This document shows, piece after piece, positions 1 through 8,800 of a stretch of 64,000 bases of DNA. Position 1 is the stretch's first letter, and each line of letters starts with the position of its first letter. This DNA comes from Planctomycetota bacterium. GTDB taxonomy: Bacteria; Planctomycetota; Phycisphaerae; Sedimentisphaerales; Anaerobacaceae. The DNA lies in the NCBI GenBank assembly GCA_019456145.1, contig VRUL01000007.1, positions 1 through 64,000 on the forward strand. Reading direction: 5' to 3'. Position numbers and translations under genes: made by a program. The notes beneath the pieces were generated by a model. It did not search any database and was not told the origin of the DNA. It worked only from the letters and a program-made list of their open reading frames with translations.

Positions 1-1
1 G

Positions 2-163
2 CCATTCGGGCATATAAAGCGTAACTTGAAAGTGGACAGCTTCTTACTAAGGGGACTTTCGGGTGTCAGGGCAGAGATGGCTTTGTTGGCCAGTTGTTTT
101 AATATTGCGCGGATGATTACCATTATGAGTGTTTCAGGATTGATTGCGAAACTGGGTAGTTGA
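2..163 (+). CDS. C-terminal end of a DDE transposase (IS1182-like), cut by the window edge
   Basis: An open frame enters from the left edge and ends with TGA at 161-163, giving 54 codons. The translation begins PFGHIKRNL and continues with FLLRGLSGVRAEMALLASC, FNIARMI and GLIAKLG. This fits the conserved tail of IS1182-type transposases (DDE_Tnp_1_6), where a GhiKrnlg block is followed by RGl..vraEm.ll and N..R. The start and the DDE residues lie outside the window, so I cannot say whether the element is intact. It lies on the opposite strand to the fab operon and just beyond fabG. The sequence near 309-322 (gcgacacagcctg) could be the right IS end, but no partner end is visible. The call rests on family memory, not on a search. 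Confidence 0.75.
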   Translation, partial: PFGHIKRNLKVDSFLLRGLSGVRAEMALLASCFNIARMITIMSVSGLIAKLGS

Positions 164-326
164 GCAACGATGTAATAATACGTTAGCAGAAAAACGAGCC
201 ATATTAAGGGGAAATTTAGGCAAGTAATTGTTGGACTCTTGCTGCCAAAGGTGAATTATCAAGATTGCGACTTATGTCCACAACAAAACAAAGGCGTATA
301 GCAACTATTGCGACACAGCCTGTGCG

Positions 327-378
327 CTCAGGGTAAACTCTTTCACTCAGGGTGAAGTCCGAAGCTCAGTGTAAACTC
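327..378. repeat. Three imperfect copies of a ctcaggGTAAActc-type unit
   Basis: Copies begin at about 327 (ctcagggtaaactc), 346 (ctcagggtgaagtcc) and 365 (ctcagtgtaaactc), spaced 19 bases apart. The ctcaggg/gaagtccgaa wording resembles the REP-like sequences seen again at 1250-1296 and 20376-20404. Probably a decayed dispersed repeat. Confidence 0.5.
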
Positions 379-410
379 AAATGAAACCACCGACAGTGCC
401 GGGGGCTAAG

Positions 411-434
411 AAACCCACCCAATAAATTGGTGGG
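411..434 (-). terminator. Rho-independent-like terminator after fabG
   Basis: Read on the minus strand, CCCACCAAT pairs with ATTGGGTGGG around a two-base loop with one bulged G, and TTTCTT follows. It begins 16 bases after the fabG stop codon, so it can end the rpmF-to-fabG transcript. Confidence 0.6.
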
Positions 435-449
435 CTAAATATTTGATTT

Positions 450-1187
450 TTACATTGCCATACCGCCGTCGACTGGTAGTACCTGGCCTGTGATGTAAGC
501 GGCATCGTCGCTTGCGAAAAAAGCGACGGCCTTTGCCACGTCGTCAACGGTTCCGACCCTTCGCAATGGTATAACCTTTTTTACGGCCTCAATGACGAGG
601 TCCGGTAGCTTTTTTGTCATTTCGGTCTCGATGAAGCCCGGCGCAACACAATTTGCCGTTATGTTCTTTTTGGCCAGCTCACGAGCAATGGTTTTTGTCA
701 TGCCAATCAGTCCCGCTTTGCTTGCGGAGTAATTTGTCTGGCCAGCGTTTCCAATCACACCCGAAACCGAACTTAGAGAGATGATTCTGCCGAACTTGTT
801 GCGTACCATTGAGCGAGCCGCGATTCGTGCTGCAATAAAAGCGGCGCGGAGATTTACATCGATAACCTTATCGAAATCCTCGTCGCTCATGCGAAGAAGC
901 AAGTTGTCGCGAGTGATTCCGGCATTGTTTACCAGGATGCCGATACCGCCGTGTTCGTTGGCTAAAGACTCGAGAGCGTCGGTGAATTTTGGTGTATCTG
1001 TAATATCAACACACTTTGTTATAACCGTAAAGCCAGCTTCCCTGACGATGCTTTCCAGCTCTGCGAGCTGCTCGGCGTTTATGTCGATGCCGGCGACGAT
1101 GCGGCCCTGTTTTAGTAGTTCAAGAACAATTGCGCGGCCTATTCCTCTGGCAGCACCGGTCACGATGGCAAGTCTTTTTTCGGACAT
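450..1187 (-). CDS. fabG: 3-oxoacyl-[acyl-carrier-protein] reductase FabG
   Basis: Cytoplasmic short-chain dehydrogenase that reduces 3-oxoacyl-ACP with NADPH in fatty-acid elongation. The 245-residue product has the usual family length. It shows the cofactor-binding TGAARGIG near residues 10-17, the NNAG motif at 87-90, and the catalytic triad S140, Y153, K157 (YSASK). I chose the ATG at 1187 over the in-frame ATG at 1196: GAGAGA lies at ribosome-binding distance from 1187, whereas the upstream ATG directly abuts it. It is the last gene of the minus-strand operon rpmF-plsX-fabH-fabD-fabG, about 105 bases after fabD, and a terminator-like hairpin follows. The identity is secure at family level; gene order distinguishes it from other SDR enzymes. 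Confidence 0.95.
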   Translation of the reverse strand: MSEKRLAIVTGAARGIGRAIVLELLKQGRIVAGIDINAEQLAELESIVREAGFTVITKCVDITDTPKFTDALESLANEHGGIGILVNNAGITRDNLLLRMSDEDFDKVIDVNLRAAFIAARIAARSMVRNKFGRIISLSSVSGVIGNAGQTNYSASKAGLIGMTKTIARELAKKNITANCVAPGFIETEMTKKLPDLVIEAVKKVIPLRRVGTVDDVAKAVAFFASDDAAYITGQVLPVDGGMAM

Positions 1188-1249
1188 ATTTATCATCTCT
1201 CAATTAAGAATTTCTTATTCCGCGGCCGTGCCTGTAACGACTAAACAAT

Positions 1250-1296
1250 CCCCCGCTAAATCCTTCGACGTTGCCCAGGACAAACCCGGGGGCTAA
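1250..1296. repeat. REP-like inverted repeat overlapping the fabD stop codon
   Basis: CCCCCG (1250-1255) pairs with CGGGGG (1287-1292). Inside lies TCCTTCGACG...CCCAGGA (1261-1280), a TCCT/AGGA-bounded unit like the dispersed tccttcga...caggacaaa repeats known from many environmental bacteria. The fabD stop codon (1293-1295, TAG on the minus strand) sits in the 3' flank of the element. Confidence 0.55.
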
Positions 1297-2267
1297 ACGG
1301 CTTCGTTATATTTTTGTAACTCCTTTATATCATTCAAACTGCTTACGTTGACGACCTTTGTTTTTCTGTTTATTCTTTTCATGAGTGAAGTCAGGATACG
1401 TCCGGGGCCAATCTCGTAAAACTTTTCGATCCCGTCGGCCAAAAGTCTCTCCATACATTTTTGCCAAAGAATAGGACAAGTCAATTGCTTTGTGAGGCCT
1501 TGCCTTATATTTTCCGAGTTTTCGTAAAATTGTGCATCTATATTTGAAATAGTCTTGATAGCCAAATTTGAAATAACCTTTAAATTCGAAGGCTTCGAGA
1601 TGTCAGTATTTTTTAATGCCTGTTTGAGAGTATCCGCTGCACCTGTCATCATCTCTGTATGGAAAGCACCGGCTACCTGCAGTGGTACGGCTTTGAGGGC
1701 ACCGTATTTTTCAGCCAATTTTTCGGCCCTCTGACAAGCAGTTTTGCTGCCACTTATGACGATTTGTCCCGGGCAGTTGAAATTAACGGGTTGCAGAAGC
1801 TCACCCTGGCCTGCTTCGGTACAAAGTTGTCGGACTTTTTCCTCATCCAGGCCAACAATACTAACCATTGTGCCTTGAGTGGCGTCGGCTGCGGCCTGCA
1901 TTGCCTGTCCTCGTTTTTGTACGAGAACAAGTGCATCTTCAAAACTGATGACGCCCGCGGCATAGAGGGCAGTATATTCGCCCAGGCTCAGTCCAGCCGT
2001 TATGTTTGCCGTCATATTTTTTATTTGAGGATTTGTCCTGAGGACTTCCAAAAAAGCAGCCGAAGTTACAAAAATCGCAGGCTGTGAAATCGTTGTGGTG
2101 TTTAACTTATCGGGGGGTCCTTCGAAACAGATATCGCTCAAGTCAAATCCAACAATATTGTTTGCCTTTTGAAAAATCTGAGCGGCTGCGGGGAAAGCCC
2201 GGACAATATCGGCGCCCATTCCTACATTTTGTGCTCCCTGTCCGGGAAATAAAAAAGCTGTCTTCAT
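1293..2267 (-). CDS. fabD: Malonyl-CoA:ACP S-malonyltransferase FabD
   Basis: Transfers malonyl from CoA to acyl carrier protein, supplying extender units for fatty-acid synthesis in the cytoplasm. The 324-residue product has FPGQGAQ at 7-13, the nucleophile serine in GLSLGEY (S94) and the partner histidine in GAFHTEMM (H203), all expected for the family. The ATG at 2267 is preferred because GAGGTG lies about seven bases upstream; the in-frame GTG at 2276 overlaps that site. The neighbours are fabH upstream and fabG downstream. The stop codon falls inside a REP-like hairpin, so the last residues (EAV) may have been changed by insertion of that element; this is inference from the overlap. Confidence 0.95.
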   Translation of the reverse strand: MKTAFLFPGQGAQNVGMGADIVRAFPAAAQIFQKANNIVGFDLSDICFEGPPDKLNTTTISQPAIFVTSAAFLEVLRTNPQIKNMTANITAGLSLGEYTALYAAGVISFEDALVLVQKRGQAMQAAADATQGTMVSIVGLDEEKVRQLCTEAGQGELLQPVNFNCPGQIVISGSKTACQRAEKLAEKYGALKAVPLQVAGAFHTEMMTGAADTLKQALKNTDISKPSNLKVISNLAIKTISNIDAQFYENSENIRQGLTKQLTCPILWQKCMERLLADGIEKFYEIGPGRILTSLMKRINRKTKVVNVSSLNDIKELQKYNEAV

Positions 2268-2316
2268 AACTTTCACCTCGTCGTTGCTTGTTCATCGCTC
2301 GATGGCGGTGACAGTA

Positions 2317-2350
2317 AACCACGCCCCAAAATAAATCCGGGGGGGGTAAA
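2317..2350. repeat. REP-like inverted repeat between fabH and fabD
   Basis: CCCC at 2324-2327 faces a run of eight G (2339-2346) across AAAATAAATCC, followed by TAAAC. The ccgggggg-TAAA ending resembles the element at 1250-1296. It begins nine bases downstream of the fabH stop codon (minus strand) and could be a weak terminator or a transcript stabiliser. Confidence 0.45.
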
Positions 2351-2358
2351 CAGAAAAA

Positions 2359-3381
2359 TCAAAGCCGAATTACATTTGCCCCCCAAGTCAATCCTGCGCC
2401 AAAAGCCACGAGGATAACAATGTCACCCTGCTTGACTTTCCCTTGCCTGATACAGTCTTCAAAGGCGATTGGCACTGATGCGGCAGAGGTATTGCCATAC
2501 TCGGCGATATTTATAAAGACCTTTTCAGCAGGTAAATTCAGGCGTTTTGCAGCAGACTCAATAATCCTTCCATTCATCTGATGCGAAATCAGCATTCCAA
2601 TGTCATCAAGTGTGAAGTTGCACACCTTTAGACAGTCGGTGACAGTTTGTACAATTCGGCGAATTGCCTGCTGATATACTTCCCTTCCCTTGATTTGCAT
2701 ATAGATTTTTTTCGGGTCGTCCAACTTTTTGTCGGCCGGATAGCGCGACCCGTATGCCTGGCAGTTCAAAGCTTCCCACCGTTCCCCATCTGAAGCCATA
2801 GTGCTGTACAAAATACCTCTCCCATTATTGTGCCGCTCCAGTACGACGGCCCCGGCCCCGTCGCCGAAAAGTATGCAGCTTGTGCGGTCGGTCCAGTCAG
2901 TAATCTTAGTCAAGGTTTCGGCCCCTATTATGAGTGCGTTGTTGTAGCGTCCACTCTCCAGAAACTGCTGGACGATTGACAGGCTGTAAATAAAACCGCT
3001 ACAAGCGGCACATAAATCAAACACCCATGCCTTTTTGGCGCCGAGAGCCCGCTGCACAAAGGACGCAGTGGAAGGGAAAACCATCTCCGGCGTAATTGTA
3101 GCGACTATGATAAGCTCAAGGTCGACAGGGTCAAGCTTTGCATCTGCCAAGGCCTTTTTCGCAGCTTCTGTTGCCAAGAAGGCAGTAGTTTCGGTGTCAT
3201 TAGTAATGTGTCGAACCTTTATACCTGTCCTGGCTGTAATCCATTCGTCGGAGGTGTCGACCATCTTTGCGAGGTCATCATTTGTCAATAATTTCTCAGG
3301 TACGAATGAGCCACATCCTGCGATAACTGCGCGATAAGGGATTGGGCGGTCTTCTATCAGCTTGTTCATTGAGTTAGACAT
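2359..3381 (-). CDS. fabH: 3-oxoacyl-ACP synthase III FabH
   Basis: Condenses acetyl-CoA, or a branched primer, with malonyl-ACP to begin fatty-acid synthesis. The 340-residue thiolase-fold protein carries the Cys-His-Asn triad: C127 in AACSGF, H267 in SHQMN and N297 in YGNTSAAS. The N-terminus has about ten residues more than the usual start before the first strand (YRAVIAGCGSFVP), and an in-frame ATG at 3369 is a possible alternative; neither has a strong ribosome-binding site. It follows plsX by 60 bases in the same operon. Family and function are clear; primer preference cannot be read from the sequence. Confidence 0.95.
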   Translation of the reverse strand: MSNSMNKLIEDRPIPYRAVIAGCGSFVPEKLLTNDDLAKMVDTSDEWITARTGIKVRHITNDTETTAFLATEAAKKALADAKLDPVDLELIIVATITPEMVFPSTASFVQRALGAKKAWVFDLCAACSGFIYSLSIVQQFLESGRYNNALIIGAETLTKITDWTDRTSCILFGDGAGAVVLERHNNGRGILYSTMASDGERWEALNCQAYGSRYPADKKLDDPKKIYMQIKGREVYQQAIRRIVQTVTDCLKVCNFTLDDIGMLISHQMNGRIIESAAKRLNLPAEKVFINIAEYGNTSAASVPIAFEDCIRQGKVKQGDIVILVAFGAGLTWGANVIRL

Positions 3382-3441
3382 ATATGATGTTTGCTCACTT
3401 TCTTCTGATTAGAATGGGATATTTTTTTGTCTTGGGAATGT

Positions 3442-4461
3442 CTAACGGGATTCATCATCCGTCCTTACGGAGGTTTGTGACAGATATTCAACGATCTTGT
3501 CGTTAATTTTTTCTGTGTAGAAACTTTTTGATGCTGAGATGGCGTTTTTAATGGTCCTGCTTTTGCTTGAGCCGTGACAGATTAATGCTGTTCCGTTAAT
3601 TCCCAACAAAAGCGCACCGCCATACACATTATAGTCATACTTCCTATAAATTCTGGTTATCACGGGCTTGAACTCCATTGCGAGTTTGAGTTTCTCAGTC
3701 ATAAGCTCATGTTTTATGGCTTTAAACAGGCCGTCGACAAGGCCCTCAGTCAGTTTCAAGATTACATTTCCGACGAAACCATCACAAACAGCAATGTCAC
3801 AGATACCATTGAAGATGTCCCTTCCCTCAATGTTGCCGACGAAATTCATATTCGGATCGGATTTCATCAGCTCGCGTGCTTTTTTAACGACCTCATTACC
3901 TTTTGCGTCTTCCTGTCCGATGCTCATAAGCCCAACCCTTGGGTTTTCAATTCCATGTAGATGTTTTGAGTATATCATAGCCATAACGCCATATTGATAA
4001 AGATTTAAGGGCTTGCATACGATGTTTGCACCGACATCACATATTGTGACCGGACCTTCGAATGTTGGAAAGACTACTGCTATGCCGGGTCTGTTGACAC
4101 CTGACAGATTTCTCATCCTCATCTGAAAAGCGGCAACAGAAGCCCCGGTATTGCCCGCCGAGATGACCGCATCAACCTGGTTTAGCTTTGCCATTTTCGC
4201 TATAACGGCAATCGAACTCTTGCGTTTTTTGCGCAAACTCTCTACGGGCGTTTCATCCATACTGATAACATCCGGAGCATGAACAACGCGGACAGCACCT
4301 TTATGGGATTTCACAGGCGGCAATTGCGACTCTATCACATCCTGAGGTCCGACGAGTATCAACTCATCGTTTTCGCCGAGCAACTCCATTGATTCCAACA
4401 CCCCGGCGATAATTTCATCGGGCGCATTGTCGCCTCCCATAGCGTCAATAGCAATTCGCAT
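3442..4461 (-). CDS. plsX: Phosphate acyltransferase PlsX
   Basis: Converts acyl-ACP to acyl-phosphate, the donor for the first acylation of glycerol-3-phosphate in phospholipid synthesis; a peripheral membrane enzyme in other bacteria. The 339-residue product begins with the family signature MRIAIDAMGGDNAP, and has the GNTGA block near 104-108 and CDGFVGN near 227-233. The start lies two bases after the rpmF stop codon, and its ribosome-binding site (GGAAGAAAG) lies inside the rpmF coding end, so the two genes are probably translationally coupled. The rpmF-plsX-fabH-fabD-fabG order is widely conserved in bacteria. Confidence 0.97.
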   Translation of the reverse strand: MRIAIDAMGGDNAPDEIIAGVLESMELLGENDELILVGPQDVIESQLPPVKSHKGAVRVVHAPDVISMDETPVESLRKKRKSSIAVIAKMAKLNQVDAVISAGNTGASVAAFQMRMRNLSGVNRPGIAVVFPTFEGPVTICDVGANIVCKPLNLYQYGVMAMIYSKHLHGIENPRVGLMSIGQEDAKGNEVVKKARELMKSDPNMNFVGNIEGRDIFNGICDIAVCDGFVGNVILKLTEGLVDGLFKAIKHELMTEKLKLAMEFKPVITRIYRKYDYNVYGGALLLGINGTALICHGSSKSRTIKNAISASKSFYTEKINDKIVEYLSQTSVRTDDESR

Positions 4462-4463
4462 GC

Positions 4464-4652
4464 TTAGCTACTTTCTTCCTTGCCGAGCTTCAAGGTTATC
4501 TTCGGGTTTAGATAACCACAATTTGTGCATGCTGCGTGCGGCAGCCTGGCTTGTCCGCATTGTGGGCAGAAAGCATAGTTAACGGCCTTTAGCCGATGAT
4601 GACTGCGGCGTGTTCGTGTTTTGCTCTTACTTGTTTTCTTCTTTGGTAACAT
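4464..4652 (-). CDS. rpmF: 50S ribosomal protein L32
   Basis: Small basic protein of the large ribosomal subunit, 62 residues. The N-terminus is MLPKKKTSKSKTRTRRSHH, followed by a zinc-ribbon made of CPQC and CTNC pairs (about residues 29-45), typical of the Zn-binding form of L32. First gene of the fatty-acid operon, 65 bases downstream of a promoter-like sequence. DUF177/YceD, which precedes rpmF in many bacteria, is absent here. Confidence 0.95.
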   Translation of the reverse strand: MLPKKKTSKSKTRTRRSHHRLKAVNYAFCPQCGQARLPHAACTNCGYLNPKITLKLGKEESS

Positions 4653-4716
4653 TGTCCACTACTTAATAAAGTCTTCAAAACTACTAATATTAACGAACTC
4701 ATACTAAAAGGAGCCT

Positions 4717-4745
4717 AAATAGTTTACCGCCAGTAGTTTGTCAAG
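4717..4745 (-). promoter_or_regulatory. Sigma70-type promoter for rpmF-plsX-fabHDG
   Basis: On the minus strand a perfect -35 TTGACA (4740-4745) is separated by exactly 17 bases from TATTTA (4717-4722). Transcription would start about 55 bases upstream of rpmF. Confidence 0.6.
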
Positions 4746-5179
4746 TGAAATTTACGAGAATACGACCGCAGGTGCGTGAAAAGGTTTTTATCGCATCCTA
4801 AATTTGCGTCTTTGGTGCTGAAGCGGAATCTTTATCGGTCATTTTTTTCTTGAAAATAAGGAAACAAGGCAGTATACTACAAATACAGGTATGTTTTAGG
4901 CTATCCGGGTGAGGAGATAGCTAAAATGTGGTTTTTAGCACTCCCCTCGAATTGCCATAAAATTAGCGAGGCTTTGTAATGTGCAAAGCGGGAAAATCAA
5001 CATTTCTTGATTCAGCAGCAGTATATATGCGGACACGTCGGATTATTTTGCCCAACTCTCAAGAAAATTACATGGCTGGGGTTGGCGTGGATGCAGCCAA
5101 AAATGGCTCGAATAAAACCGTAAATTTTAATATAATGATTTACATAGTATAAACATCAATTACGGGAAGGAGATCAATC
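4746..5179. other. Gene-free stretch upstream of the propeller remnant
   Basis: No supportable coding frame. It contains the hairpin cluster described at 4894-4989 and an AT-rich run (5110-5160). A ribosome-binding site GGGAAGGAG lies at 5163-5171, in front of the broken gene at 5180. Confidence 0.6.
4894..4989 (+). ncRNA. Candidate structured leader RNA with alternative hairpins
   Basis: Four inverted repeats crowd into about 95 bases. Stem A: TTTTAG-G-CTATC (4894-4905) pairs with GATAGCTAAAA (4916-4926), 11 pairs with one bulge. Stem B: GCTAAAA (4920-4926) pairs with TTTTAGC (4933-4939). A and B share bases 4920-4926 and therefore exclude each other, as in attenuators and riboswitches. Stem C: CCTCG (4945-4949) with CGAGG (4967-4971). 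Stem D: GCTTTG (4971-4976) with CAAAGC (4984-4989). The next start codon on this strand is at 5180, in the broken secreted-protein gene. I could not match it to a known riboswitch class; function is inference. Confidence 0.35.
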
Positions 5180-5598
5180 ATGAAAGCGAAAATTATAACA
5201 GCGCTGGCAGCGATATTTTATGATTTTGTGACAGCAACGGAGTTGTCCGGAAATGCGGACTTCAAAGCCTTGGTATATATGGTCCGTCCGGACTTTGCTG
5301 CTCCGGTTATGATAATTTCCTGCTCTATGTAGCCTCCTCAATGGATGAGCCTGATGCCAAGTCTGCTACATTGTACGCTTTATCTACAGTCGACCTTACA
5401 CTTGTGCACTCTATCAATAATATGGGTCACATAACCGATATTACCGAGGATCCCATCACGGGTAGTGTCTGGGTAACCGGCTTTACAATGCCGCAGTATG
5501 TGAGCTACTTGCCGGCCACTGGATGGAAACCTGTGGGCCAAACACCCGTCCTAAACGGGTGTGGAAAATATTTCAAGAGTAATTGTAACACCTACTAA
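5180..5598 (+). pseudogene. Frameshifted secreted beta-propeller-type protein
   Basis: The gene starts properly: GGGAAGGAG seven to eight bases before ATG (5180), then MKAKIITALAAIF, the beginning of a signal peptide. The frame then loses meaning and stops at 5337. From about 5224 another frame carries credible protein sequence, including GIYGPSG, YDNFLLYVASS, SATLYALSTVDLTLVHSIN and DPITGSVWVTGF, up to a stop at 5596-5598. Units such as LYALSTVDL..VHSIN and ITDITEDP.TGSVWVTG resemble blades of NHL/WD-type beta-propellers in secreted planctomycete proteins. It is short, with no C-terminal anchor, so it looks like a decayed 5' part. A sequencing error could explain the frameshift but not the missing remainder. 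Confidence 0.65.
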
Positions 5599-5728
5599 CC
5601 TCCTGCGTCTATAATAGTGTGGTAGAAATATTTCAGAAAACGGGCATTGGGAAGTATAATAACAGAGCCAACATTAGCTGAAGAAAGAGAATGGGTGAAA
5701 GAGACAGGAATTTTTTGGAACTTATTTT

Positions 5729-5752
5729 AGTGAAAGTATGAAGCTGGAATCC
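5729..5752 (+). promoter_or_regulatory. Motif shared with the ECF sigma gene, upstream of the kinase
   Basis: Blocks AGTGAA, GTATG, AGCTG and AATCC occur here in order and recur at 9198-9220 with two substitutions and one single-base gap. A GGAAC (5717-5721), the usual -35 core for ECF sigma factors, lies just upstream. It is a candidate ECF-dependent promoter or regulator site 63 bases before the kinase start. Confidence 0.45.
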
Positions 5753-5814
5753 AAGTTGAGAATTGTTATCAGAAGTTCGGCTGAAAGAAAGGGTATATAC
5801 GGAGACCGTGTTTT

Positions 5815-8800
5815 ATGAGCGAGTGTCTATCAAGCCAGGAGTTTTCATTCTTTGTTGATGGTTCAGCCTCTGCAGAGGCTGCAACGATGTGGCGTCGACA
5901 CCTTAGAGAATGTGATTCGTGCGCGACTACTCTTCTGAGAATGCGTGCCGGGATTGAAAGTGTTCCTGAGTCAACGGTGGAAACGTCCGGCAAAAGAAAC
6001 ATCAGTAGGGAACTCCACACAATCAGCAGCCTGGAACCTAACGTCCAAATCGGGGACTTTCGCATTGAAAAGCGGTTGGGTACGGGGGGAATGGGTATTG
6101 TTTACCAGGCGGTCCAGGTTTCTCTGAACCGTCGTGTAGCATTGAAGGTGCTCCCGCCAGGGTTGACACTGAACCAAAGGGCGGCAGTTGAGCGTTTTCA
6201 TCGAGAGGCCCAGGCGGCAGCGAAACTTCATCACACGAATATTGTCGCGATTTACGCCGAGGGAGAGGAAAACGGCACCTGCTACTATGCGATGGAGATG
6301 ATCGAAGGCCAAGGCCTAGACCAAATCATCGATGACTTTCACGCTGCCAAAGGGGACAAATCCGCGTCAGAGGACTTCATATCCATGGAAAACGGGGTCA
6401 CTTGCGATGAACCTGAGTCGCCAGAGGCGGTAAAAAGCAACACACAAACAACGCTGTCCCTGAGTCGGGGCGGTTCGTTGCAGAGGCACTTTGACACTAT
6501 TGCCCGGCTTATTGCTGATGTTGCTGATGCCCTGGACTATGCCCACAGCAAGGGCATCATCCATCGAGACGTCAAGCCTTCCAACCTTATGCTGGGAAAG
6601 GATGGGCGGTTGAGTCTTATGGACTTTGGTGTAGCACGCATACTCGAGGACCAGGGGATAACCATTACCGGCTCGTTCATTGGCACGCCGCACTACATGA
6701 GTCCTGAACAGATTCGAGGTGGAGGGGACAAGTTGGATCACCGGACGGACATTTACTCTCTTGGTGTGACATTGTATGAATTATTGACACTTAAGCTGCC
6801 GTTCGCCGGCGACAACCAGGAACAAATCATCACGCAAATTCTCGGCAAAGAGCCGCGCAGGCCGCGTCAGCTCGATGATCGTATACCCGTGGATTTGGAC
6901 ACCATCTGCTGCAAGGCCATTGAAAAAGAAGCCAACCGTCGCTATCAGACGGCCGGCGAGTTTGCCGAAGATTTACGCCGGTACATCAACCGTTATACTA
7001 TCCGGGCGAAGCGGTCGGGCCCCATAGATAAGATTGTCAAGTTTGTTCGCCGGCACAAGGTTCCAGTCGCTATGGCTGCCGGTATTGTGTTGGCAAGCAC
7101 AATAGCAGGTATGACCACGTGGAAGTACTTTTCATCACGCTGGGCCCAGGAGCGTGTTATTCCGGAAATCAGAGTTCTGGTGGACAAAGGCAAGTACTTT
7201 GAGGCGTTTGAAATTGCCCGGAAGGCGGAACGCTTTGTCCGAGGGGACCCAGGTCTTGCCGCTTTATGGCCTGAATTTTCGGATACAATGTCGATCGAGA
7301 CCACTCCCACCAGGGCCCGGATATATGTAAAGCGATACAACTCACCCAGCGACAAGTGGAGGCGTTTGGGTAAGTCTCCGACGGGTCAAATCAGACTTGC
7401 CCGGGGCCTCTATCGGTGGAAGCTTACGAAGCCGGGCTACGCCACAGTCGAGGTTCGCAGACCTACGTCGAATAGAACGGTCAACTTTCAGCTTTACAGG
7501 AAAGATGAAATTCCATCGAGAATGGTGCGTGTTTCGGGTGGCCGTTTCAAGCTGTGGCTCAACGGTATGAGTCATCACGAAATCGAACTGGACGATTACC
7601 TTATCGATCGTTATGAGGTCACAAACAGGGAGTTTAAAGAATTTGTGGACAGCGGCGGTTATCGCGAGGAGAAATACTGGAAGCATAAGTTCCTTAAGGA
7701 CGGTATCGTTTTTTCGTGGTCGGAGACCATACAGGAGTTTCACGACCAGGCCGACTGCACAGGACCATCTGGCTGGAGAAACGGGAACTACCCTGAAGGG
7801 CGGGATGATTATCCTGTCGGTGGAATCAGTTGGTACGAGGCCGCCGCTTATGCTGAGTTTGCAGGCAAAGAATTGCCTACGATATATCATTGGAGCAGAG
7901 CCGGGATAACGGTGGGCAGGTATTCGGGCACAATTCTTCTACACAGCAATTTCAGTCAAAAAAGCCCCGATTCGGTTGGAGACTACCAGGGCATGGGGAG
8001 TTATGGTACATACGACATGGCCGGAAATCTGAGGGAATGGTGTTGGAATAAAGCCAGCGATAACAAGCGTTACATTTTGGGCGGTGCGTGGGACGAGCCG
8101 GAGTATAAGTTCGTGATACCGGCTGCCTTCAATCCGTTTGACCGGTCCACAACAAATGGATTCCGTTGTGTGAAATACGTCTCGGAGACTGCAGTTCCGG
8201 AAATGGCCTTCGAAGACATAGCCTTTGAGACTCGGGATTATAGCAAGGAAACACCTGTCTCTGATGAGGAATTTCAACTCTACAAAAAGACTCTTTACTC
8301 CTACGAGAAAGATGCACTGAATGAAGTTGTTGTAGCAATTGACGACTCGGAGAAATACTGGAGGCACGAAACGATTATCTTCGATGCCGCCTATGGTGAG
8401 GAACGAGTAATTGCGCATCTTTATCTTCCTCGGAACTCCTCGCCTCCCTATCAAACGGTGATCTATTTTCCCGGGAATTCGGCCCTTTTCTTACATCAGT
8501 ATCACTCAGGGGGGCTACCTGACTTTCTTCTACGAAGCGGGCGCGCAGTGCTTTACCCCATTTACAAGGGCACGTATGAGCGAAACAGTGGTTTACAGTC
8601 TAATCGCCCGACTCGTTCGCTGTCCTACAGAGACCACGTGATTTGGTGGTCTAAAGACCTGAGCAGGTCGATTGATTATTTAGAGCTTCGTGGGGATATT
8701 GACCATGAAAAAGTGGGTTTTTTCGGTTTGAGCTGGGGTGCAGCGTTGGCGGCGATTTTTCCCGCAATAGAGGACCGCCTCAAAGTATGTGTGTTAGTGG

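Larger units (their letters stand above)
164..449. other. Non-coding stretch between the transposase end and fabG
   Basis: No open frame with a plausible start is visible. The stretch holds the presumed IS flank (164-322), a short imperfect tandem repeat (327-378) and the terminator-like hairpin after fabG. acpP, often the next gene after fabG in this operon type, is not here. Confidence 0.6.

Noticed and set aside
4894-4989. Cyclic-di-GMP (GEMM) or cobalamin riboswitch
   Set aside because: The gcaaagc word near 4983-4989 is suggestive, but the surrounding conserved bases and helix order of these classes are missing.
8235-8520. Formylglycine-generating activity for the SUMF1-like domain of the kinase (domain ends near 8175)
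   Set aside because: I do not see the cysteine pair of true FGE enzymes, and no sulfatase gene is nearby.
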